Source: Mycobacterium sp. (GTDB lineage Bacteria > Actinomycetota > Actinomycetes > Mycobacteriales > Mycobacteriaceae). Taken from it: a stretch of 51,050 nucleotides of DNA. Positions 43,665-50,681 of this stretch are shown piece after piece; position 1 is the stretch's first letter, and each line of letters begins with the position of its first letter. The stretch covers positions 1 to 51,050 of the forward strand of contig NZ_PKEK01000042.1 of NCBI RefSeq assembly GCF_002863225.1, in the 5' to 3' direction. Position numbers and translations under genes: made by a program. The notes below the pieces were generated by a model. It searched no databases. It was not told the origin of the DNA and saw only the letters and a list, made by a program, of their open reading frames with translations.

Positions 43665-44657
43665 TTACACCGGATACCTGATCGGAGTTGCGTACACGTC
43701 GTGATCGAGTTCCTCGATCGTCGGCGACTCGGCGCTCATCACGGTCTGCAGTGCGGCCTCGACCGTTGCCAGCGCCTCGCTGTCGATGCCGTCCAACTCG
43801 GCCTCGGTGCAGATGCCCGTCTCGGCGAGGTGCGACCGGAATTTCGGCACCGGGTCGGCATCCATCGCCGCGGCCAGCTGCTCCTTCGGGATGTACGGCA
43901 TCCGGTCGCCGAAGTAGTGACCGCGAAAGCGGAACGTGACGCACTCGATGAAGGTAGGCCCGCCGCCGCTGCGCGCTCGCTGAAGTGCCTCGTCGAGAAC
44001 GGCTTTCACCGCCAGTGGGTCGTTGCCGTCGACGCGCACCCCTCGCATGCCGTAGCCGGCCGCGCGGTCGGCTACGTGCTCGATCTTCATCGTGTCACCG
44101 GTCGGAGTCATCTCGGCGTAGAGATTGTTCTGGCATACGAAGACCATCGGAAGATCCCACAGCGCAGCCATATTGGCCGCCTCGTGGAATGACCCGGTGT
44201 TGGTTGCTCCGTCGCCGAAGCTGACCACCGTGACCCGGTCGAGCCCCTTGCGCTGGGCCGACATCGCCAGGCCGACCGCCACCGGCGGCCCGGCTCCGAC
44301 GATCCCGGTCGACAGCATCACCCCGTTCTCGGGTTTGGCGATGTGCATGGTGCCGCCCTTGCCGCGGCTGGCGCCGACCACGCGTCCCATCATCTCGCCG
44401 TAGATCTCTTCGAGCGGTACGCCTTTGCCGATCAGGTCGTGCAGGCCGCGGTACGTCGTGACCAGCTGATCGTCGTGCCGCAGCGAGGCGCCCATCGCGG
44501 CCGCGATGGCCTCCTGCCCGCGCGACGGCCAGTACACGCACATGAACTCGCCGGTGCCGATGCCTTTGGAGAGCCGGTCGTCGGCGGCCTTCATCAGCAC
44601 CATCAGCGCGTAGAGGCGCCGCTGGACGTCCGCTGAGACTTCGGTCGCCGCCGTCAC
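43665..44657 (-). CDS. 2-oxo acid / acetoin-type dehydrogenase E1 component, alpha subunit
   Basis: A 330-residue thiamine-diphosphate enzyme subunit. The cofactor motif starts at GDG (148-150, GDGATNTGSFHEA) and ends at Asn177-Asn178 (VCQNN). GRVVGASRGKGGTMH and RFRGHYFGD are further E1-alpha signatures. The size and motifs are closest in pattern to acetoin- and branched-chain-type E1 alpha chains, so the name is left general. It starts with GTG 44657, overlapping the stop of the EthD-like gene by 4 bases (GTGA), so translation is coupled. Confidence 0.92.
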   Translation of the reverse strand: MTAATEVSADVQRRLYALMVLMKAADDRLSKGIGTGEFMCVYWPSRGQEAIAAAMGASLRHDDQLVTTYRGLHDLIGKGVPLEEIYGEMMGRVVGASRGKGGTMHIAKPENGVMLSTGIVGAGPPVAVGLAMSAQRKGLDRVTVVSFGDGATNTGSFHEAANMAALWDLPMVFVCQNNLYAEMTPTGDTMKIEHVADRAAGYGMRGVRVDGNDPLAVKAVLDEALQRARSGGGPTFIECVTFRFRGHYFGDRMPYIPKEQLAAAMDADPVPKFRSHLAETGICTEAELDGIDSEALATVEAALQTVMSAESPTIEELDHDVYATPIRYPV

Positions 44658-44977
44658 TTTGGGTAGGACCCAATCTCCCGGTACACCTTGGGAATTGGCG
44701 GCGGGTTGTCCATGCTCAGATACTGCAGCGACGACATCTTGCCGCTGGCACCGAGTTCGCCGAGTTTCTGCACGACTCCGTCGAGGTCGTCACAGTCGAG
44801 CTCGTAGACGGCGACGAACGGACCGTCGCCATCCGTCGGCGCGAACCGGCGCGCCGAGACGATGCCGTCCACCGAGCAGATCTCGGCCAGATGGGTGTCG
44901 TTGTACCAGTTGTGGTACTCCTCCTCGAGGTCCGAGGACACCGGCATGGTCTGCAGGTAAATGATGCCTTTAGCCAT
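44654..44977 (-). CDS. Small dimeric alpha/beta-barrel (EthD-like) protein
   Basis: A 107-residue protein with the pattern IIYLQTMPVSSDLEEEYHNWYNDTHLAEI (about 5-33) then GIVSARRFAP, typical of ferredoxin-like dimeric alpha/beta-barrel proteins of the EthD type, in which the NDTHLAE-like helix lines a small-molecule site. Such proteins are often encoded with oxygenases or ring-processing enzymes, but their reaction is mostly undefined. ATG 44977 is chosen because GAGGAGGAGTGGCGCA directly precedes it; the frame stays open to 45049. The start lies within the first copy of a 23-base direct repeat. Confidence 0.7.
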   Translation of the reverse strand: MAKGIIYLQTMPVSSDLEEEYHNWYNDTHLAEICSVDGIVSARRFAPTDGDGPFVAVYELDCDDLDGVVQKLGELGASGKMSSLQYLSMDNPPPIPKVYREIGSYPK

Positions 44978-45041
44978 TGCGCCACTCCTCCTCATCGCTA
45001 CGCTTTTCGCTACGCTCTGCATCGTCGCTGGCGGTAGCCAT
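44970..45041 (-). CDS. Possible 23-codon leader peptide overlapping the EthD-like start
   Basis: The second copy of the start-site repeat creates a ribosome site identical to that of the EthD-like gene and an ATG at 45041. From it runs a short frame MATASDDAERSEKRSDEEEW (and three more residues) that ends in TAA overlapping the next ATG (ATGGCTAA). The product would be a highly charged peptide with no known motif. It could be translated and coupled to the next gene, or be a by-product of the duplicated start site. Confidence 0.35.
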   Translation of the reverse strand: MATASDDAERSEKRSDEEEWRNG

Positions 45042-45057
45042 TGCGCCACTCCTCCTC
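44971..45057. repeat. 23-base direct repeat carrying a ribosome site and start codon
   Basis: An identical 23-base string occurs at 44971-44993 and 45035-45057, 64 bases apart. On the minus strand each copy reads GAGGAGGAGTGGCGCAATGG followed by CTA. The core between them contains GACGATGCAGAGCG, also seen in similar form (GACGATGCAGAACG) in the element at 16821-16894. A start-site duplication is the simplest explanation. Confidence 0.6.
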
Positions 45058-45071
45058 GTTACATGTCGTCG

Positions 45072-45935
45072 TCAACTGCCCGACCACGGCTTCACCTTCA
45101 GGAATCCGCCACCGTCGACACGAAGTTGCTGGCCGGTGATGTACCGAGCGGCATCGGAGGCCAGGAACAGCACCGCCTCGCTGATGTCTTCGGGTTCGAC
45201 GTAGGGAATCGGCATGGCCTGCACCAGCGGGAAGATCGGTTCGGCATCCTCGCGGGTCGGGTTGGGTAGGTCCGGCCGGAAGGCCCGGTACATCGGGGCG
45301 CTGTGCAGCATGTCGGTGTTGACGTTCGTCGGGTGCACCGCGTTCATCCGGATCGAGAACGGCGCCAAGGCGCGGGCGAAGTCGTTGACGTAGTGCGCGG
45401 CAGCGATTTTCGCGAACGCATAGCCGGCACCACCCGGGCCGCCGTCGATACCGGTGGTGTTCATCGACGACATGAACGCGGCGTTGGACCCGATCACGAT
45501 GATCGACGCGCCGGACTCCAGGTGCTTGAGGCTGGCGTGCACCAGGTTGAGCACACCGCCGAGGTCGACGTCGACCGCGTCGGCGAAGGCCTGGGCCGGC
45601 AGGCCGGCCGTCAGCGGGCAGATCCCGGCGTTGGCGACGACGATGTCGAGACGTCCCAGCTCGGCCACGCCCCGGTCGATTGCGGCGGCGAGCGCGGCGC
45701 GGTCCCGGACGTCGGCGATCTGGGTGACGATCCGCTGACCTTCTTTTTCGACGAGGCGGGCGGTCTCGTCGAGGTCTTCGGGCCGCGCGAGCGGGTACTC
45801 ATTGGTCTCGATGTCTTCGCACAAGTCCACCGCGATGATGTCGGCGCCCTCGGCGGCAAGCATCCGCGCATGCGAGCGTCCCTGACCACGCGCGGCGCCA
45901 CTGACCACCGCGACCTTGCCCGCCACTCTGCTCAT
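45072..45935 (-). CDS. SDR family dehydrogenase, mycofactocin-type
   Basis: A 287-residue SDR with the glycine motif GAARGQG (13-19), NAG (102-104), catalytic Ser about 140 and Tyr162-x3-Lys166 (YAFAK). An extra segment, DLCEDIETNEYPLARPEDLDE at about 37-57, follows the second strand. This insertion is characteristic of the mycofactocin-coupled SDR family, whose members bind NAD tightly and hand electrons to the redox cofactor mycofactocin. It is the first gene of the nine-gene minus operon running to 36885 and likely oxidises an alcohol produced by the pathway. Mycofactocin genes are not in this window. Confidence 0.88.
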   Translation of the reverse strand: MSRVAGKVAVVSGAARGQGRSHARMLAAEGADIIAVDLCEDIETNEYPLARPEDLDETARLVEKEGQRIVTQIADVRDRAALAAAIDRGVAELGRLDIVVANAGICPLTAGLPAQAFADAVDVDLGGVLNLVHASLKHLESGASIIVIGSNAAFMSSMNTTGIDGGPGGAGYAFAKIAAAHYVNDFARALAPFSIRMNAVHPTNVNTDMLHSAPMYRAFRPDLPNPTREDAEPIFPLVQAMPIPYVEPEDISEAVLFLASDAARYITGQQLRVDGGGFLKVKPWSGS

Positions 45936-46130
45936 AGCCGATCCCCTCTCATGCGCTCAACAGCGCGACCTACATTGGCGCTCAACACATTCGGCACGGG
46001 AGTAGACGTTGGCAAAAGTCGTCGCAGGCGCGGCAGGGGCGCTGATCCGAACCGGATGAGCGTTCAACTCCATCGCTTCTCTTCCACGACTGCGTCATTG
46101 CAGGACAGGCCGACCAAAAATCTATCGTAT

Positions 46131-46148
46131 CTATTCTACTAAAGATAG
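46131..46148. promoter_or_regulatory. AT-rich 18-bp motif, copy 4 (CTAT-N10-ATAG)
   Basis: CTATTCTACTAAAGATAG lies between the divergent SDR and htpG genes, 195 bases from the SDR start and 87 bases before htpG. The reverse complement matches the copy at 27152 in 14 of 18 positions, and CTAT and ATAG arms with a 10-base spacer are the same as in the copy at 14790. The larger AT-rich tract covers 46115-46155. No CIRCE or HAIR-like heat-shock operator was seen here. Confidence 0.5.
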
Positions 46149-46234
46149 GAAAGACACCGAAATGGTGCACGGAGGACCGCGCCGACGCAGTCCTGTAGCC
46201 TGCCCTCGAATACCGTCTGGTAGAGGGGAATCTC

Positions 46235-48160
46235 ATGACTTCCGGCGTCGAGCAGTTGGAGTTTCAGGCCGAGGCGCGCCAACTCCTGGATTTGATGGTC
46301 CACTCGGTGTACTCCGACAAGGACTCGTTCCTGCGGGAATTGATCTCCAACGCCTCTGACGCGCTGGACAAGCTGCGCATCGAGGCCTTCCGCAACAAGG
46401 ACCTGGATGTCGACACGTCGGATCTGCACATCGAGATCGACGTCGACACCGAAGCCCGCACGCTGACGATTCGCGACAACGGCATCGGCATGACCCGCGC
46501 CGAGGTGGTCGACCTGATCGGCACGCTGGCCAAGTCAGGCACGGCCGAGCTGCGCCAGCAACTCAAGGACGCGAAGATCGCCGCGGTGTCCGAGGAGCTG
46601 ATCGGCCAATTCGGCATCGGTTTCTACTCGACGTTCATGGTGGCCGACAAGGTCGTGCTGCTCACCCACAAAGCCGGCGAGAGCGAGGCCATCACCTGGG
46701 AGTCGAGCGGCGACGGCACCTACACGATCGGGGCGGTCGACAACGCCCCGCAGGGCACGTCGGTCACCCTCCACCTCAAGCCGGTCGACGCCGAGGACGC
46801 GCTGCACGACTACACCTCGGAGTGGAAACTTCGCACGCTGGTCAAGAAGTACTCCGATTTCATCGCCTGGCCGATCCGAATGGAGGTCGAGAAGCGATCA
46901 GGAGAGGGCACCGACGACGAGACCGTCACCACCGAGGTCGAGACGCTCAACTCGGGTAAGGCGCTGTGGGCCCGGCCGAAGGACGAAGTCTCCGACGAGG
47001 AGTACAAGGAGTTCTACAAGCACGTCGCCCACGCCTGGGACGAACCCCTCGAGGTCATCTCGATGAAGGCCGAGGGCACGTTCGAATACCAAGCGCTGCT
47101 GTTCATTCCGTCGCGGGCACCGCTGGACCTGTACGAACCGGACGCCGGCACGGGCGTGCAGTTGTACGTCAAACGGGTGTTCATCATGGGCGACTTCGAC
47201 CAGCTCATCCCCCGCTACCTGCGCTTCGTCAAGGGTGTCGTCGACGCCCAGGACCTGTCGCTGAACGTCTCGCGCGAGATCTTGCAACAAGACCGTCAGA
47301 TCAACGCGATCCGGCGGCGGCTGACCAAGAAGATCCTGTCGACCATCAAGGAACTGCAGACCGAGCGACCGGACGACTACCGCACCTTCTGGGGCGAGTT
47401 CGGCAAGGTCCTCAAAGAAGGCTTGATGCGCGACTTCGACAACCAGGAGACGTTGCTCGAGATCTCCTCGTTCGCGTCGACTCACAACGAAGACCAGCTC
47501 ACCACGCTGGCCGAGTACGTCGAGCGGATGAAAGACGGCCAGCGGCAGATCTTCTACGCCACCGGCGAAACGCCCCAGCAGATTCTCAACACTCCCCATC
47601 TCGAGGCGTTCAAAGCCAAGGGCTACGAGGTGCTGCTGCTCTCCGACACCGTCGATGAGATCTGGCTCGGTTCGGTCACCGAATTCGACGGCAAGCCACT
47701 GCAGTCGATCGCAATGGGCGACGTCGACCTCGACACCGAGGAAGAGAAGTCCGAGCACGAGGCCGAGCGCAAAGAGCAGGAGGAGAACTTCGCCGACCTG
47801 CTGACCTGGCTGTCCGAGACGCTGGGTGAACACGTCAAGGAGGTGCGGCTGTCCACTCGCCTGACCGATTCGCCGGCCTGCCTGATCACCGACGCGTTCG
47901 GCATCACCCCGTCACTGGCCCGCATCTACCGCGCCACCGGCCAGGACGTGCCGGTCGGCAAGCGAACCCTGGAGATCAACCCGACCCACCCGCTGATCAC
48001 CGGTCTGCAGCAGGCCCACAAAGACCGCGGCGACGACCCGACGAACGGCGAGACGGCTGAATTGCTCTACGGTGCAGCACTTCTCGCGGAGGGCAACTCA
48101 CCCGAGGATCCGGCGCGGTTCGCCGACCTGCTGGCGAACCGGCTGGCGCGCACGGTCTAG
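46235..48160 (+). CDS. htpG: Molecular chaperone HtpG (Hsp90 family)
   Basis: A 641-residue bacterial Hsp90, an ATP-driven cytosolic chaperone. The N-terminal GHKL ATP-binding domain shows the NASDALDKLR motif (about 34-43), DNGIGM (84-89) and GQFGIGFYS (about 126-134); the middle domain includes SLNVSREILQQ (about 345-355), whose Arg contacts the ATP phosphate; the C-terminal dimerisation region is complete. The start ATG 46235 has GAGGGG 7 bases upstream. It is divergent from the nine-gene operon and its stop overlaps that of the convergent acyl-CoA dehydrogenase at the palindrome CTAG (48157-48160). Length matches the actinobacterial family. Confidence 0.97.
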   Translation: MTSGVEQLEFQAEARQLLDLMVHSVYSDKDSFLRELISNASDALDKLRIEAFRNKDLDVDTSDLHIEIDVDTEARTLTIRDNGIGMTRAEVVDLIGTLAKSGTAELRQQLKDAKIAAVSEELIGQFGIGFYSTFMVADKVVLLTHKAGESEAITWESSGDGTYTIGAVDNAPQGTSVTLHLKPVDAEDALHDYTSEWKLRTLVKKYSDFIAWPIRMEVEKRSGEGTDDETVTTEVETLNSGKALWARPKDEVSDEEYKEFYKHVAHAWDEPLEVISMKAEGTFEYQALLFIPSRAPLDLYEPDAGTGVQLYVKRVFIMGDFDQLIPRYLRFVKGVVDAQDLSLNVSREILQQDRQINAIRRRLTKKILSTIKELQTERPDDYRTFWGEFGKVLKEGLMRDFDNQETLLEISSFASTHNEDQLTTLAEYVERMKDGQRQIFYATGETPQQILNTPHLEAFKAKGYEVLLLSDTVDEIWLGSVTEFDGKPLQSIAMGDVDLDTEEEKSEHEAERKEQEENFADLLTWLSETLGEHVKEVRLSTRLTDSPACLITDAFGITPSLARIYRATGQDVPVGKRTLEINPTHPLITGLQQAHKDRGDDPTNGETAELLYGAALLAEGNSPEDPARFADLLANRLARTV

Positions 48161-49422
48161 CGTCCGGCCTTGCCGTGCTTGACCTGGTTGAACGGCACCC
48201 CGCGGTCGGCGGCGTACTCGCGGGGGAAATTCAGCACCCGCTCGCCGATGACGTTGCGGGCCAACTCGCTGGTGCCGCCGCCGATACAGACCGTCTGACG
48301 GGACAGGTAGCGCAGGCCGGTCTCCAGGCCCGCCCCCTCGGCGCCGACGACGCCGGCGGTTCCGGTGATGGCCAAGCTGGCGTCCATCTCCAAAGTGACT
48401 GTCTCGGCATGGAATAGCCGCAGCAGGGTCCCCGCCGCCGGCGGCAACGAGCCGTCGTTCACGCTGCGGAAGACGTGCGCGCCCAGTTGATCGCTGACCG
48501 CGCGGTGCACCAACGCACGCCCGGCGATCTCCCGCACGCGCTCGTTGTCGGACTGCCCCGTCGTGGCCGCCAGTCGCACATAGTTCACCGGTGTCGACCG
48601 GCCGCCCTCACTGCCGCTGCCGCTGGCGAATTCCGAGCCCATCCCGACCGCGCGGCGCTCGTGATAAAGCTGGCGCGAGGCCACCGTCCACCCGTCGTCG
48701 ACCTTGCCGATGACGGCGTCGTCACCGACGTCGACGTTGTCGAGGAACTCCTCGCAAAATTCGGTCGACCCGTTGAGTTGGGTGATGCGCCGCATCGTGA
48801 TTCCGGGATGCTTGATCGGCACCAGGAACATGGTCAACCCGTCGTGCTTGGGCACATCCCAGTTGGTGCGCGCCAGGCACAGACCGTAGTCGGCTCCGAA
48901 TGCGCTGGTGCTCCAGGTCTTTGCGCCGTTGAGCACCCACCGGTCGCCTTCGCGGTCGGCGCGGGTCAGCACACCGGCGAGGTCTGACCCCCCGCTGGGC
49001 TCGGACAACAGCTGAACGAGTACCTCGTCGCCCCGCAGCGCCGCTCCGATGCGCTGCCGCTTGATGTCCTCGCTCGCGGTGTCCAGCAACGTCGCACAGC
49101 AGATGGTGAATGTCGGGGTGTTGAGGATCAGCGGCATCTCATAGCTGAGGCTCTCGTCGTTGAACGCCTTTTGATACTCGTAGTCCAGACCCAGGCCGCC
49201 GTACTCGCGCGGAAAGCAAATGCCGGCGAATCCGCCGTCGTAGAGCCGCTTTTGGAGCTCGCGGGCCCGCTGCCATCCGCTTTCCTCGTCACGGTGCGCG
49301 GCCGGCGGGTGCGCCGGGTCGATCGGCGGCATGTTCTCGGCCAGCCACACCCGGGCACGGGCCCGGAATTCGTCGATGGATTCGGCCTCGACGGTCGCGG
49401 CGGTGCCGGTGTGCGACGTCAT
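48157..49422 (-). CDS. Acyl-CoA dehydrogenase subunit (third pair, large-type)
   Basis: A 421-residue FadE with QLLSEPSGGSDLAGVLTRA (about 145-163), NGAKTWSTSAFGADY and the C-terminal CIGGGTSELARNVIGERVLNFPRE. As with the two large-type chains at 28262 and 29389, the R-x3-FG helix is absent. ATG 49422 overlaps the stop of the upstream small-type chain by one base (TGATG), so they should form one heteromeric enzyme. The frame remains open far upstream to 49851, but that part lies inside the partner gene. It is slightly longer than usual (about 380-400), mostly due to a Gly/Ser-rich insertion near SGSGSEGGRS (about 265-280). Confidence 0.9.
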   Translation of the reverse strand: MTSHTGTAATVEAESIDEFRARARVWLAENMPPIDPAHPPAAHRDEESGWQRARELQKRLYDGGFAGICFPREYGGLGLDYEYQKAFNDESLSYEMPLILNTPTFTICCATLLDTASEDIKRQRIGAALRGDEVLVQLLSEPSGGSDLAGVLTRADREGDRWVLNGAKTWSTSAFGADYGLCLARTNWDVPKHDGLTMFLVPIKHPGITMRRITQLNGSTEFCEEFLDNVDVGDDAVIGKVDDGWTVASRQLYHERRAVGMGSEFASGSGSEGGRSTPVNYVRLAATTGQSDNERVREIAGRALVHRAVSDQLGAHVFRSVNDGSLPPAAGTLLRLFHAETVTLEMDASLAITGTAGVVGAEGAGLETGLRYLSRQTVCIGGGTSELARNVIGERVLNFPREYAADRGVPFNQVKHGKAGR

Positions 49423-50561
49423 CAGGCGGACCTCGGCGCCTGCTGTCCCGCCTCCTGCAACGCATACACCCGAAGGTTGTGCTCCTCCGGTGTGCCGAAC
49501 ATGGAGCGGTACAACGCCGCTCGGCGAAGATAGAGGTGCAGATCGTGTTCCCAGGTGACACCGATTCCGCCGTGCATCTGCACGCAGGCTTGGATGATCT
49601 CGGTGGCCATCTCGCCGACGTAGGACGCGGCGATGCTGGCCGACAGCGACGCGTCCGCCGAGCGGCTCGAGATCGCCGTGACCGCCGCGGCGGTGGTGGC
49701 CCGGCACGCCTCCAACCACATCTTCATGTCGGCGAAGCGGTGTTTGAGCGCCTGGTAGGACGCGAGCGGGCGGCCGAAGCTGTGCCGGTCCAGTGCCCAC
49801 GCCACGGTGAAGTCGAAGACGGTCTGCAGAATGCCGACAACCTCGGCGCACTGCAGCACCTGAGCGATCTGGCTCTGCCGGTCGAGCAGATCGACCCCGA
49901 CTACCTCCGCGGCCCGGTCGACCTCGACTCCGTCGAATTGCACGCGGGCGTACTGCTTGACCATGTCGATCGACTGCTGCGGTTCGATCTGCACACCGGA
50001 TGCGTCGGTGGGCACCAGGAATTGGCGCGGGCCGTCGTCGGTGCGGGCCACCACAAGCAGCAGGTCGCTCTGCGCGCCGGCCTCCACGCGGTCCTTGACA
50101 CCGTCGATCCGGTAACCCGAGTCGGTCGCGGTCGCGGTGACCGAGGGCTCATGCGGCGCCCACCCTCGGCCGGGCTCGTACACCGCCCACGACGCAATGG
50201 CCTCGCCGCCGATCAGCGCCTCGATGGTGTCGGCATGAGATTGCGGGTCGGCGGAATCCACCAGCGCCGCAAGCACAGTGCTGACCGGAAACAGCGGGCC
50301 GGGTGCCACCGTCTTGCCGAGTTGTTCGGCAACCATCGCCAGGTCGGCGACGCCGTCACCGGAGACACTGCCGCCACCGAGTTCCTCGGGAACGAGCAAC
50401 GCCGTCCACCCGAGTTCGGCTGCTCGCCGCCACCAGGCCGGTTCGAAGGACACCCCTTCGGAGTGCAATCCCCGCACCCGCGTCAGCGGGACCTCTTTTT
50501 GGAGAAACGCTTGGGTGGTGTTGGCGAAGAGTATCTTTTCGGGGGAATCGACGGCAGTCAT
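49422..50561 (-). CDS. Acyl-CoA dehydrogenase subunit (third pair, small-type)
   Basis: A 379-residue FadE-fold protein. It has the FAD-side helix DRHSFGRPLASYQALKHRFADM (about 258-279) and a C-terminal MHGGIGVTWEHDLHLYLRRA, very like the small-type chain at 27177. It lacks SEPxxGSD and GGTSE-QR, which its downstream neighbour supplies. The start is set at ATG 50561 by homologous beginnings of the family, though a clear ribosome site is missing and the frame stays open to 50627. It is first in its two-gene operon and divergent from the Mce-associated-type gene. Confidence 0.87.
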   Translation of the reverse strand: MTAVDSPEKILFANTTQAFLQKEVPLTRVRGLHSEGVSFEPAWWRRAAELGWTALLVPEELGGGSVSGDGVADLAMVAEQLGKTVAPGPLFPVSTVLAALVDSADPQSHADTIEALIGGEAIASWAVYEPGRGWAPHEPSVTATATDSGYRIDGVKDRVEAGAQSDLLLVVARTDDGPRQFLVPTDASGVQIEPQQSIDMVKQYARVQFDGVEVDRAAEVVGVDLLDRQSQIAQVLQCAEVVGILQTVFDFTVAWALDRHSFGRPLASYQALKHRFADMKMWLEACRATTAAAVTAISSRSADASLSASIAASYVGEMATEIIQACVQMHGGIGVTWEHDLHLYLRRAALYRSMFGTPEEHNLRVYALQEAGQQAPRSA

Positions 50562-50681
50562 GATGTTGGCGAAGACCTTCCTGGCCGTGCGTCCCAGTCG
50601 CTGGTCGCGGTGACCCGATGGTAGCAATGACCAATACCGTAAGAGATACCGGAGTTCAATCGATAATGACGTTGAGAAGTC

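Noticed and set aside
46115..46234. Possible heat-shock operator (CIRCE or HAIR) before htpG
   Set aside because: No TTAGCACTC-N9-GAGTGCTAA or CTTGAGT-N7-ACTCAAG pattern was found; the AT-rich palindrome there matches the island motif instead.
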